A DNA stretch of 64,000 nt from Liopterus haemorrhoidalis (lineage: Eukaryota > Arthropoda > Insecta > Coleoptera > Dytiscidae): the NCBI GenBank assembly GCA_963971575.1, contig OZ020618.1:6326501-6390500 (forward strand), read 5' to 3'. The notes beneath the pieces were generated by a model, which made no database searches, was not told where the DNA came from, and worked only from the letters and a program-made list of their open reading frames with translations. A program made the translations under genes and the position numbers. Every line of letters starts with the position of its first letter. Positions within the stretch are counted from its first letter, which is position 1. This document shows, one piece after another, positions 22,729-33,370 of the stretch.

Positions 22729-23700
22729 ATTTCGTAGGTATTATCTGTCTCAATTTGTAATACGAAACTAAGAGGAAAATTTAATTTTTTATGTTGTCTA
22801 TTTAAAATATAATCTTAGAGGGGTACTGCTGAAATGGCACCTTTCAAAACATTTGACAATTCATATTTGACATTAAATTATATGTCAATTTATTTTTTTA
22901 ATTGAAAAGTATTTTCATACAACCAAAATAAGAACATAACATCAGAAAATATGCATAAGAGACAACTATTAGATAAATATACAAAAAAACACATATATAA
23001 CGCTTATGGAAAACTTTTAGAAAAAATGGAACAAAATTAAAAAGAAGCGAAATTATAGACCTTGTGGCAGATATTTTTTCAGTAAATCTTGGTGTCCTTT
23101 TTGTTGTAAAATATAAAATAATTTACCCATTTCAATTTCTTTAGATTTCTGAAGGAGAAGTAAGAAAAATGTTTAATGAAGGTGCAGAAAATTTAAGACC
23201 GACGAACATGGGAAGAGGTAATAATAAGAAAACAGATAGAACCACAGACTACATGTTTTGGAAATATTTTCAGAGAAAAATTTGGGATTTACATTCAAAA
23301 AATGAATATTTTTGTTTAAATATGTTATTAAATTTTTCACAACAAGAATGAGATTTTAAGGGCAGCACAATAAAATGATAAATTATTATTATATAATATG
23401 TATTTTTGTTTTTTATATTTTATCACGATATTTCATTGATAATCGTAATATTTTTTTACTATTATACGAGTAATAATCGAAAGTTGATGAAATAAATATT
23501 AATATATACATTCAAAATATTTTACATGTCAATCACAATTTTGTAATAACCTCAATATGATGAAACTTAACCATACTTTTAAAAGCCAGATTTACAAGTT
23601 CACATGATTCTACAAAAGTCTATTTACACCACAACAGTCACTAAAGTAACCAGATCTAGTTTCGTATTACAAATTGAGAGAGATTATATTTAGTATGTGA
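22729..23700. repeat. AT-rich element bounded by a 22-bp inverted repeat
   Basis: CTCAATTTGTAATACGAAAC at 22749 recurs exactly, inverted, ending at 23678 (22 of 22 bases). Partial similarity continues outward to TTTCGTAGGTA at 22729. Just beyond 23692 the text TGACAATATTTTTGGTT resembles 59545-59562. Probably a decayed transposon of the same broad family as 59520. Confidence 0.5.
22951..23351 (+). other. Two unrecognised open frames
   Basis: A 29-codon frame (MHKRQLLDKYTKKHIYNAYG...) ends near 23040. A second, from about 23145 to 23351, reads SEGEVRKMFNEGAENLRPTN and later TTDYMFWKYFQRKIWDLHSK. The second is preceded by a polypyrimidine tract and TTTCTTTAG, like a splice acceptor. The residue mix looks more protein-like than random AT-rich translation. 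I recognise no family. They may be the remains of a transposon gene within 22729-23700. Confidence 0.25.
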
Positions 23701-24428
23701 CAATATTTTTGGTTACAATCTCATTACAATCAAGAAACTTTTGAATTTTTTTGAATTTGCAAAATACATAGAAATATCAATCTAGCCTAAATTGTCACAA
23801 CGGTTAGTAACCCACTACTAACTAAATAGTACTATTTATTAATATTTTTGTAATATTCGATTTAAAACGAAGAGATATAGGAGAAAACTATTTAAATTTG
23901 TATCAACCATTGTTGTTAAAGTTGGAGAGTTATAATGCTATGCATTGGAAATATTTAACGAAGTTCTTGACAATCGATTTTCTAGCAATATGTATACGTC
24001 CAAAACCCTTTCTCAACTGAAACTTTTAGAAAATTTAAATTAAACTTGTCTGTAAAGTTAACGCTTGTTACTACCTATGCCACGTGACATTATTGCTTTT
24101 TGTTCCAACACCTGAACTCATTCTCTTGTATTCTGTTGTTTGCACTAGAAACTCTTACCAAAAGTTTCAAGGTTTATAATTTGTTTAACAAAACTTTATG
24201 AATAAAAATATCAAATTAATATATTACCCATGTTATTAACATATTTTAACAAAGATAGCCGCATAGGTCAGGACTGCGGTATAGACTTAAAAATCTTTAT
24301 GTCAGCGTCTGAGTAGACATAATTTAATTACGCAATGCACACACTGCATTTTCTTAACTAGGTAAGATATATCATGACGATTGAATAGTGGAACTAGGTT
24401 AAACGATGGTATAAGTAATGGATGTAGT
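23701..24428. other. Spacer
   Basis: AT-rich, no gene seen. Confidence 0.5.
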
Positions 24429-24605
24429 ACGGTAACCAGTCGAAGAAACCTAGCCAACTCCTCTACGACGTTCTACTCAACGACGGTGACGATCAAGAGT
24501 CCGACTCCATATACGAGTGCTTCCGGATAAATCAAGCAGAGGTTCTCATGAGCGCTGGAGAAGATCACCAGGCTTCTCGTAAAAATTTAACACCCGTTGA
24601 CCAAT
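24429..24605 (+). other. GC-balanced open frame of unknown origin
   Basis: About 57 codons without a stop: GNQSKKPSQLLYDVLL, NDGDDQESDSIYECF, and on to HQASRKNLTPVD. Codon composition is far less AT-rich than its surroundings. There is no ATG at the start; a TAG lies immediately upstream and could be part of an acceptor. It ends where a LINE tail begins. It could be an old exon, a retrocopy or part of a repeat. Confidence 0.3.
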
Positions 24606-25198
24606 TATTATTATTATTTATTTAAAAAGAACTGAAGCCAATGGCTTGTAAAGTTCTTATAGAAAAATTACAATATTTCAATAACAAAAATAAAAAGTGA
24701 ACAAAAATAGAAAATTTCAGTTTATGGGGATAGTAGCAACTGATTGTAAAGGTCCAGTCTATTTTTAAAATTGTTCACACTTGGGGCAAACACTACATTT
24801 CCAGGTAGATTGTTCCAGTTATTAAACACTCGGTTTGAAAGAAACTTGGTCCGAACGTTCTTACGGAACTTTTCGTGACATAAATTTAACGAATGTCCAC
24901 GTAAACGAGAGTCTACATTAAATACAAACAAACCAGTATGATCAGCATCAAAATTCCGATGGAGTACACGGTAGGTAGTTATAAGATCACCACGACTTCT
25001 GCGGTTTTCCAGTTTGGGCAAATTAAGTCTTCGAAGTCTCTCGTCATAGGGAAGTCTGTTGAAACCAAATGTAGCACGCGTAGCACGTCTTTGGACGCTT
25101 TCCATAATGTCAATATCTTTTCTAAGACTTGGTGACCAAACAGAAACGGCGAATTCTAGATGTGGGCGAATATATGTGGTGAAAATTGGAAGACATCG
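24606..25198 (-). mobile_element. 5'-truncated LINE (Jockey/CR1-type) 3' end
   Basis: The minus strand encodes the region after the reverse transcriptase of a non-LTR retrotransposon: YIRPHLEFAVSVWSPS, then ESVQRRATR, LPYDERLRRLNLPKLENRR, GDLITTYRVLH and FSNRVFNNWNNLPGN-like text, ending with a stop at 24722. The 3' tail ends in an (AAT)n run at 24605-24620. The reverse transcriptase and endonuclease are absent, the usual 5' truncation. Confidence 0.88.
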
Positions 25199-25852
25199 CA
25201 AGAGATAGAGAGATCAGTTAATCGAAGACCTAACAAGTATTGGTATAAGCGGATATGAAATTTTATCCGCATCCGCATTGTTGAGATGATAATTTATCCG
25301 CATCCGCAGAAAAGATGCGAAAATCCGTGGATTTGAGGGCTCTACATATCAGATGCCAACAAAGACGTATTTTACCGCAAAACAAGATATAAGATTGAGT
25401 AAATTTTGCACAACTATTTCGTATTTAATTATTAGTATTCTAATTTGATATACGTTCTGGTAATGAACATGTATGCTAGTATTCAGACATAAACATAAAT
25501 AACAAAACTATATATTCATATTTCTGTTAAAATTTAATTTAGCACCCTCTTGAAGCCGTCAAATTTAGTAGCACACAACATTTGCAATCATCTTGTATAG
25601 AAGAGTATATTAGCCTCAAACAAGCGAAATACGAAATCAAGAGCTTCGTTAATTAGACCGAACTAAATTAAATTCAAAATGAGTAATTAGGAATAGGACA
25701 GAGAGTGGAATAAGGAACAAATCAAAGTTACTCAGATTGAATTATTTAGAATCAGAACCGGCGCAAGGACCGTATTTTATTTCAAAAAACAGTTATTGCA
25801 AATCTTATAGTCTACTTTGTGTGTCATAACCTAAAAGAGAGACAGCCTATAT
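25199..25852. other. Spacer with GCGGAT repeats
   Basis: Near 25248-25335 ATCCGCATCCGC occurs several times (TTTATCCGCATCCGCATTG, TTTATCCGCATCCGCAG). The remainder has nothing recognisable. Confidence 0.5.
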
Positions 25853-26412
25853 CAGTGTTTCTCAACAGGTGGTCCGCAGAAAAATTTTAGTGATCCGCGA
25901 AATTTTTTGTATATGTTTTTTGTAGTTTTTTAATTATTTTTTATGCATATTTTTTATGTAAATAATTTATATTTTGTTTATTTTCTGTAAACTTTCTGTG
26001 ATTTTCTTTAAATAAAATAAATGTATTTAGTAGCACATTAAGGCCCGGTTTTTCCACCTTCAGATAAAGTTCCAGGTAACTATCTGACAGATAAGGTTAT
26101 TTGTAACTTCATCTGCTGAGTAAATGTCACCCCTTCTTTCTATACAAATGTATCTATCGGATAGTTATCTAACGTACAATGAGACTGACGTATTGGATTC
26201 ACTGACTGGTATTGACATTTATTCAGTAGATGAAGTTACAAATAACCCTATCTGTCAGATAGTTACCTGGAACTTTATCTGAAGGTGGAAAGACCGGGCC
26301 TAAATATAATTGTTTTCTTGCAAAAAATGAACCAACTATTATTATTAGTGGTCCGCGTTTGAAATATATATAATTTACTGGTCCGCGGTGCGGTTTTGGT
26401 AGAGAAACACTG
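25853..26412. mobile_element. hAT MITE carrying a nested MITE
   Basis: Ends are CAGTGTTTCTCAACAGG and TAGAGAAACACTG, with GTGGTCCGC near both. Flanks are GCCTATAT and GTCTATAT, 7 of 8 identical. A second palindromic MITE sits in the middle. Confidence 0.85.
26041..26301. mobile_element. Palindromic AGGCCCGGT MITE nested in hAT
   Basis: AGGCCCGGTTTTTCCACC at the left is matched inverted by GGTGGAAAGACCGGGCCT at the right. The arms, around 55 bp, contain AGATAAAGTTCCAGGTAACT. Flanks are TTA on the left and AAA on the right, so the target duplication is unclear. Confidence 0.85.
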
Positions 26413-26445
26413 GTCTATATTAATAAAAATTGGAGGCTATACCTG

Positions 26446-26545
26446 TAGTCTAGGAAAAATTTGAGGTCTTATTCGTTTTGCGTATTTTAAAATTGTGACA
26501 AATTTTAATATGGCGTGATTTATAGAAATTTTCATCGCATGGAGG
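26446..26545 (-). repeat. Repeat family R, inverted fragment
   Basis: About 100 bp (TTTGAGGTCTTATTCGTTTT to GCATGGA) is the inverse of 27765-27885 in the full R copy. This part of R therefore exists in both orientations within 1.5 kb. Confidence 0.65.
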
Positions 26546-26984
26546 TATAGTATTTCCAAAATGAAATAGCCACTCTTGTTGAGCAACTTAACAATGCGGC
26601 AATGGGTTTATAGCAGTAATCCTAATACTCGTTGCTGTAAACAAAATATAAGAGGTATTAAGGGAATTTTAAATTTTAAGGTATTTTAAAGTATTTAACG
26701 AAAGACTTTAACACAAAACGATATTATAATTCAAATACAGCCAGTCCTAAGCCTGATAAAAATGTGAAGGAATGTCATGTGAGTATGTATAGTTCATTCT
26801 AAATAGCATATAAGAAAACACGTTTATTTTAAATAATTATTACGGTCCTGGCAATTATTGTTAACAGAACTATAAACTCAGCAGGTACAATGGTTATACT
26901 GTCAGCCATTATTGGAATCAATAAGTGAGAAAGGGCAGTTCCTTTTGGAAATACTACATCTCAAAAACGAAATGCAATAAAGTC

Positions 26985-28040
26985 ATCACTTCGGCTCTGA
27001 GCCGTTTTGTGGATTGTCTTTTTTTCAACTTTTTTTGCCATAAATGTCAAAATCTTAGGCTGTAACTCAAAAGTGCCCATATATTTGTGATACAAGTCAA
27101 AAAATGTATAAGTATTTTCCAACAAAGTTCAATGTTTTTCCCTAAAATTTTGAAACTTTGATCAAAATTTTTTTGACTCCGATTTTAGTCAAAATTTTGC
27201 TTTAAGCTAATTTCGGTGTGGGTATTATGAAAAAAAAAAAATAAATAAATTAAAAATGCATGCTTCCTTAGTTTTTGAGTTAGAGCCGATTTCGGTCAGT
27301 GTTTTGCCTATAATTCCAAAACTTTTGCCCAAACTTCAAAATGGACCAAATTTTGTTGCTCTATGACCAAAAATACATATTTGTACCAATTTTCAATAAA
27401 ATCGGAAACAAAAAATTTTTGCTCGAAAATCGAAAAATTCGTAAGGGGTACCCCTTACGATTTTTTCGATATTTGGCCATTTTCAGGGATTTTGGATTAC
27501 TGCCCATACAAAAGTTAATAATTGATTTATTAAAGCCCAAATTTTTTTTCAGACTATACAATTTAGGAGAATTTTAAAAATTCATACAGCAGATTTCTAT
27601 CTGTAACCATTTTTTAGTTAAGATTTATCAAAATTTTCCAAAATTTTTAAAAAAATGGAAAAATTTTCAAAAAATTTTTTTGTTTGAAAATATGCTTACA
27701 AGTCAATTAGGACCTCAAGATTTCAAATATTTCAACCGCAGGTCTTGATCTCATTTCGTTTTTGAGATACGTCCATGCAAAGATGAAAATTTTTATAAAA
27801 CGCACCACATTAAAATTAGTCATAATATTAAAATACGCAAAACGAATAAGGCCTCAAATTTTTTCTAGACTACATAAGCTACAAGGAATCCAAGTATTTT
27901 AACTTCACATTATTTTCTCTAACCGTTTTTGAGTTGTGATTTTTTTTTAAATTCACAATTTTCACAAATAATGTAAATTATGTCATTTCAAAAATCATAA
28001 TCTCAAAACGCATTAAACAATTAAAGCCCCAAATATTAGC
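26985..28040 (+). repeat. Repeat family R, copy 1
   Basis: About 1.05 kb of AT-rich sequence homologous to 50517-51783 (same strand) and 60139-60817 (opposite strand). Shared landmarks are CTCTGAGCC then TTTTGTGGA, CAAAATGGACCAAATTTTNTTG, CCCCTTACGATTTTTTCGAT, GACCTCAAGATTTCAAA and ATTAAAGCCCCAAA. No terminal repeats were found and the superfamily is unknown. A 78-codon frame at 27341-27577 (MDQILLLYDQ...) is also open in the other two copies. Confidence 0.75.
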
Positions 28041-28250
28041 GCAACAGTTTATCAAAGCACCCAAATAGGAACTCAGTTAAAATTAGATCGCTTCATTTAC
28101 AAACCTAGCCTATAAAATATAACAAGTGACAGCTAGGAACAGAAACTAGAGAAGTATTAATTACGTCATTAATCACTTTTAGTACTCGTTACCAAAATCG
28201 TTTGTATAATTCCATTTATTGAAAAAATAAAATCTTCATGACAGACAAAG

Positions 28251-28963
28251 TGCAGGATTTGAGATCAAAAACAATTACTTATCAACAAACATGGCTTTAT
28301 TGTTTTTCAAAATATTCTTCGTGAAGATCAATACACTTTTGCATGCGTATGAACCAATTTTCGAAGCACTTTTTCCACTCTGATTGAGGCTTTTCCCACT
28401 GCGATTGTTAAATTATATGGGATCCAACGCGAAAATCTTTTTGGCGGCCAAATGTTCATGTAATAGTGAATGTATGCTGGTCCCACTAATGCCCAAGGAT
28501 ACCTCAATATCACGATAAGTCACATGACGATCTTGCAGTATCAGTTCACGCACAGCATCAATGTTTTCCGGAACAACAACCGATTTTGGACGACCTTCAC
28601 GAAATTCGTCCTTAAGCGAACTACGGCCACGATAGTAGGCAAACCATAGATAAACGGTACTCCTTGATGGTGGTTCATCACCAAAAGTCGAATTAAGTTC
28701 ATCGATGCACTGTTGCTGGGTTAATCCACGTCGAAAGCTGTAAATAATCGCTCGAAAATGTTCACGATTTAATTCAATTTTTAGCCGAGATGAATTTTTT
28801 CAAGTTACTGTAAACAACATAAATAGCGTTCGTACGTCAAAACGTTCTGAGTACGTATATCGTCGAAAATGTCAAACTTTACGATAGAAGCGTCAGTTAC
28901 CAGATGGCAGCACTAGTAATGTTCCATGGAACCCTAGGATTTCCCCCTTCAAATAAACCCTGC
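28251..28963 (-). mobile_element. Internally deleted mariner
   Basis: The minus strand encodes a mariner transposase N-terminus in two near-continuous frames: LNREHFRAIIY, RRGLTQQQCIDELNSTFGD, REGRPKSVVVPENIDAV, RHVTYRDIEVSLGISG and LLHEHLAAKKIF. It then jumps to KKCFENWFIRMQKCIDLHEE and EYFEKQ. The catalytic core is missing. Possible termini are GCAGGATTT (28252) and, inverted, GCAGGGTTT (28962). The join lies at nearly the same place as in 12176-12630, although the two mariners differ in sequence. Confidence 0.82.
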
Positions 28964-29689
28964 ATTATTAACAAACAGGTAAATTCGAAACCCAATTTCA
29001 AGTTGATAATTTTGCTCTTTTGGTGTAAAATTACAAATATATCAAAATTACACAAAATATAACGCTGATATATCTGTATTATTTAACAAAATTACACCAT
29101 GTACATTCGGAAATAATGTCGCAATACATCTGAATTAATTCGATATTTGTTTTATGTATTAGTAAATTTGTTGCACATATATGCAACTTGTAGCAATACA
29201 CTGATATTTTCAAGCAGTAACATTTATTTATGGGGTCATAAAAGGGCACCATTAAAAAAGTACTAAAAAGTATCATTTTCAAACTATAAAACGTAAGAAA
29301 TTAATTTATTTTGTCAGAGATGAACTAAGGTTGAAATGACACAAAAAGAAATTCAAAAAAGTAGATTAATACTTAATCAAACAAAAGAAACTCACTTTTC
29401 GACAGTTGCTAAATTTAAATTACACCCAGGTCCCACTTTGTGTCCAAGATTCTTTTTGATGCGACACAGGGGCGTATTTAAGGTGGGGGGGGGGCTAGGG
29501 AGCAGAATTAGGAAAACGATAATAAATAATAAACATTTTACGAAGCCGCAGTAGTTGGTTTAAAGACACATAGATGTTACAGCAACAGGAAGTATGAAAC
29601 GGACGGCAATTTCAGTAACTGGGTAAAAAATTCATGGGAAGCTGTAGAAAAGTCGATTAGAAAATCTTTTAACCCACATTCATAGCTCT
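28964..29689. other. Spacer with hAT-like end at 29467
   Basis: AT-rich sequence. CAGGGGCGTATTTAAGGTGG at 29467 has the form of a hAT terminus; no partner was seen. Confidence 0.4.
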
Positions 29690-30490
29690 TAAATCAATAG
29701 CTTATACACTGTATCTTATAGATTGTTTACTGTCACTAAAAGTTTGACATATGGTAAGACGTGAAACTGTTCAGACCTCTAAATTCAATACGTTGTTGGT
29801 TGTGCATTGTGGATAATTTTCTAAAATTACAGCTAGTGAGAGGTTTTAATGAGACAGACATATAAACACATTGGCTATCGCATTCTATCAGTGACACCGT
29901 AGTTATCGAATGCCTTTACATAACTTAACATAATGTCATCATTAACAAATCTTGCTCAAAATTACAAAGACGGACAGTAAATATGATCAATTTGGGTAAT
30001 TAGGTAGTTAAAATCTAAGACAACAGAATTATAAGAACGATAATACATACCGGGTGAATTATTTAAGGAGCAACATACATGTTTCACATATAATGTTAAT
30101 GAAGTGAGTTATTTCATTTGCAACATAGCAAATTATGAAAGCAAGCTCATATCCATGGCAACAGATATGCAGTGTTGATTAGATATAATAGTTATTCGAC
30201 ATGATAAAGTTCCTAGACGGCTAAAAAATAGTAAATTAGAAACAATAAATGAATTTTTATTAGTTTGTTTATATTTACATACAAACAAAAATAATAATGT
30301 CCTTAGTAAGTCCAAAAAATATTTAAAAAAAAAATATTTTGTCTTTTCTATGGATACGATAAGCATTTGTTTTATGGCTATGTTTCTTTTGAAATAACTC
30401 ACTTTATTAACATTATATGTGAAACATGTATGTTGCTCCTTAAATAATTCACCCGGTATAAAACATTTTACGAAGCAGAGTAGTTTTTTT
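29690..30490 (+). repeat. Dispersed repeat Q, copy 1 (with MITE inside)
   Basis: About 350 bp (29690-30049) plus a short piece after 30457 match 56840-57205 inverted at close to 90%. Landmarks: AATCAATAGCTTATACACTG, GACGTGAAAC, GGCTATCGCATTCTATCAGT and AATCTTGCTCAAAATTACAA. A MITE interrupts this copy at 30050-30456. Family unknown. Confidence 0.8.
30050..30456. mobile_element. MITE with CCGGGTGAATTATTT ends
   Basis: Terminal repeats of about 70 bp (CCGGGTGAATTATTTAAGGA...) flanked by TA at 30048-30049 and 30457-30458. The paralogous repeat at 56840 keeps the uninterrupted target (ACATATAAAA), which confirms the TA duplication. Tc1/mariner-type, non-coding. Confidence 0.92.
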
Positions 30491-30876
30491 CAAAAAACTC
30501 TAACTTGCTATGGATGTGGCTAATATGGTCGAAAGACCAACGGCCAATAAAACAATAAATAAAAAACTTGCTATGGATGGTACGTACAACGTTAAAACAA
30601 TGCATAGAAACATAACTCACAGCTAACAAAGAACAGTCTACAACCTGTTAATTTAAAGAGCTCTGAATGCGGCTTTCGGCAAAGATAAACAAAATCATTG
30701 ATTTCAAATGTATTTCAAAGCCCAAAGGCATGAATAAATATTATTATTTATGATACGAACAGTGGCATTAACGAGACGACTGATAGCACAGAGAGTGAAG
30801 ATGAACAGAATGTTCAGTTTCACTTTTTCATAAATTTGGTTCTTTTCGTCTGGTGTGTCTTATGGTCCGAAAAGTA

Positions 30877-32135
30877 CCAGGTCAACAAGTATGAAATGCG
30901 GATTTTTTTCAAACTTGCCGCGCAAACAGAGTGTATAGTTCAAAGTTTCAACACATATGGCGTTTTGTTAAGTTATCATTAAGTGTCAAAGGCGTATAGG
31001 TTATAATTTGAAAAGTGATCATATAGTTTTGTTTTACTGTGTTAAAAATGTCAAATTTTGTGCCAAATAAAGAGCATTCGCGGACAGTACTACTGTTTTG
31101 TTTTCATTTGAAAAAAACTGCTGCTGAATCATACCGATTGCTTCGAGAAGCTTATGGTGAATATGCTCCATCGCAAGATACGTGTGAACGATGGTTTCGG
31201 AGTTTCAAAAGTGGTGACTTTGATCTTACAGACAAAGAACATGGAAAACCTCCAAAAAAATATGAAGATACAAAATTGGAAACATTGCTACAGGAAGACG
31301 ATAGTCAATCACAAAAAGAACTAGCAGAGCAGTTAGGCGTTAGTCAACAAGCTGTTTCCAATCGCCTACGAGAGATGGGTAAGATCCAGAAAGTCGGCAG
31401 ATGGGTTCCACATGCATTGAATGAGAGGCAGATGGAAAAACGCAAAAACACTTGTGAAATTTTGCTTTGAAAATTTATTTTATTGAAAATAAATTGATTT
31501 ATTTTGAAAATCCCAAACGCAAAAAATCATGGGTGAACCCAGGCTCACCATCCACATCAACTGCAAGACCGAATCGCTTTGGCAAAAAGACAATGCTCTG
31601 TACTTGGTGGGACCAAAGAGGTGTGGTCTATTATGAATTGTTAAAACCTGGTGAAACAGGTAATACCCAACGCTACTAAAAACAACTGATCGAATTGAAC
31701 CATTCGCTGCTCATAAAACGACCAGAATACGAAAGAAGACAGCACAAGGTAATCTTTCTTCATGATAATGCTCCATCACATAAGGCAAAAGCAGTTTGCA
31801 ACACATTGGAGGCACTCAAGTGGGAAGTGCTACCCCATGCCGCTTACTCACCAGACTTGGCCCGTTCAGATTACCACTTGTTCGCATCGATGGGTCACGC
31901 ACTTGCCAAGCAGCACTTTTGTTCATATGAAAATGTGAAAGAATGGCTAGATGAATGGTTTGCGGGGAAAGGGGGAGAGTTCTACTGGCGAGGTATTCAC
32001 AAATTGCCTGAAAGATGAGAAAAATGTATAACTTCTAATGGAGCATACTTTGAATAAATAAATTTTTACTGTTCTTTTGAGTTTAATCTGTTTTATTTAA
32101 AAAAAAAAATCCGCATTTCATACTTGTAGACCTGG
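30877..32135 (+). mobile_element. Mariner element (Famar1/mellifera-type)
   Basis: 1259 bp between TA dinucleotides (30875-30876, 32136-32137). Ends: CCAGGTCAACAAGTATGAAA and, inverted at the right, CCAGGTCTACAAGTATGAAA, followed by TGCGGATTTTTTT on both sides. Confidence 0.92.
31048..32057 (+). pseudogene. Famar1-type mariner transposase relic
   Basis: Starts at ATG, with MSNFVPNKEHSRTVLLFCFH, AYGEYAPSQDTCERWFRSFK, LAEQLGVSQQAVSNRLREMG and GRWVPHALNERQMEKRKNTC. The segment around the first catalytic Asp is deleted: the frame stops at 31468 and resumes at FENPKRKKSW. NRFGKKTMLCTWWDQ, GVVYYELLKPGET, the second Asp (VIFLHDNAPSHKA) and the third (AYSPDLARSDYHLFASM, with R for the usual P) follow in other frames. 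A TGA replaces Trp after LPER. C-terminus ends GAYFE then TAA at 32057. Inactive. Confidence 0.92.
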
Positions 32136-32610
32136 TATGTAAACATAATTGTTTAACAATGCAGATTAATGTAATGTGAAACGACGCAAAGCGGGGTCTG
32201 AGTGGCCTTGTTAGGAGCTTATAGCGCTTGTAAAGAGAAAAATGAAGAGTCTGTTTTCTAAATTTAAATCAGAAATTTTGTGTTTGGTAGGCAACCGGTT
32301 TAGCACGAAATACCAGCTATTTTCTTTTATTCTTAACTCTAAAAAGCATTTTAAATTATCATTAATCTACATTCCTTGTTCTTTCTTTTCTCATTTCCAT
32401 GCTTTCATGCCATTTCTTTCTTTCCATTTTTAAGCACAAGCTTTCTTAAATCTAAATGAATGATGATTAACGTACAAAACAAAAATAAAGAACGTAACAT
32501 GAGAAGATACATCAAATATTTAGGCTTTATTATTATTATTTTTTTAAATCTTGAGAATAACCTAATTTAGTTGTTGTATCTAATGATTTTTTGATAAATA
32601 CCTTGTTTAC
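32136..32610. other. Intron 5' part
   Basis: AT-rich DNA between the mariner and the exon at 32611. No element recognised. Confidence 0.5.
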
Positions 32611-32748
32611 CTTTCTTGCACTTCTTTTGGATGGTTTTGGACTGTTCACATGATGCCTGGTCTCCTTTTTTTAAGGTCAATGTTCGGGATCTTGTGTTGG
32701 TTTTTGGGTCACATTCTGACCATGCTCCTTTTACATATCTGCACGGCT
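32611..32748 (-). CDS. miple: miple exon: N-terminal midkine half-domain
   Basis: First recognisable half-domain of the midkine/pleiotrophin protein. The minus strand reads PCRYVKGAWSECDPKTNT, then RSRTLTLKKGD, ASCEQ and KTIQKKCKK. It has the family cysteine pattern and the basic RTLTLKKGD strand. The acceptor is TTTGTTTCAG and the donor is AAG|GTAAAC. The 138-nt exon is two bases, 45 codons and one base, phase 1 at both ends, so it splices in frame to 5544. The preceding exon should end phase 1 and carry the signal peptide and linker; I could not identify it in 32749-64000. A processed copy is excluded by the intact intron borders. Confidence 0.9.
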
Positions 32749-33080
32749 CTGAAACAAAAATAATTTAATTAATTAATTGACCCAAAAATAAAGTCTTAAT
32801 AACTTATAAACATATATTAATACTTGATTTTTAACATTTATTTCATCTTAAATTAATAATTATATATATAAAAGCCCTAATTCCTGTGTGTCGGACCGTA
32901 ACGCTAAGTTCCTGGGTGCTAGCGGGTCTTGCGGTATGCGGCCGGTCACGAACTGAGTGGTGGGAGGTGGGAACGACGTACCTCCACCAAGCAGCTCACT
33001 TAGCGAGAATATAGTTCTTAGCTCTCCAGTCAGTATCATATACCTTGGCTTGTTTAAAGAATGTTGTGTCAATTAATGTT

Positions 33081-33370
33081 ATGCCCGCGGGCCGTATCTG
33101 GTCCGATACTAATTTTTAAATGACACGCTTGAGCGGCTTTTTAGGATTTCCTAGGTATAATCAGAAACAGCTATACCATTGATGTGCAGCATATGGCCCA
33201 CGGGCCGTATCCGGTCCGATACTAATTTTTAAACGACACGCATTGAGCGGCTTTTTGGATTTCCTAGGTATAATCAAAAACAGCTATACCTTTGATGTCC
33301 AGCATATGGCCCGTGGGCCGTATCCGCTCCGATACTAATTTTTAAACGAAATGCATTAAGCAGCTATTTA
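33081..33370. repeat. 113-bp tandem repeat, about 2.6 units
   Basis: Units start at about 33081, 33193 and 33306. Each opens with a hAT-like palindrome (ATGGCCCACGGGCCGTATCC), then CCGATACTAATTTTTAAA and GAGCGGCTTTTT; the first two units go on to GGATTTCCTAGGTATAATC and CAGCTATACC. The last part is a diverged form of the AGGGTTTTGTAGGTATGACC module of other repeats here. Confidence 0.88.

Larger units (their letters stand above)
5545..32610 (-). other. miple: Inferred 27-kb miple intron
   Basis: Span between the two half-domain exons. The donor is GTAAACAAGG at 32610-32601 and the acceptor ends at 5545, and the phases match. I saw no further convincing host exon in it. Its content is mobile DNA and AT-rich spacer. 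Confidence 0.75.
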
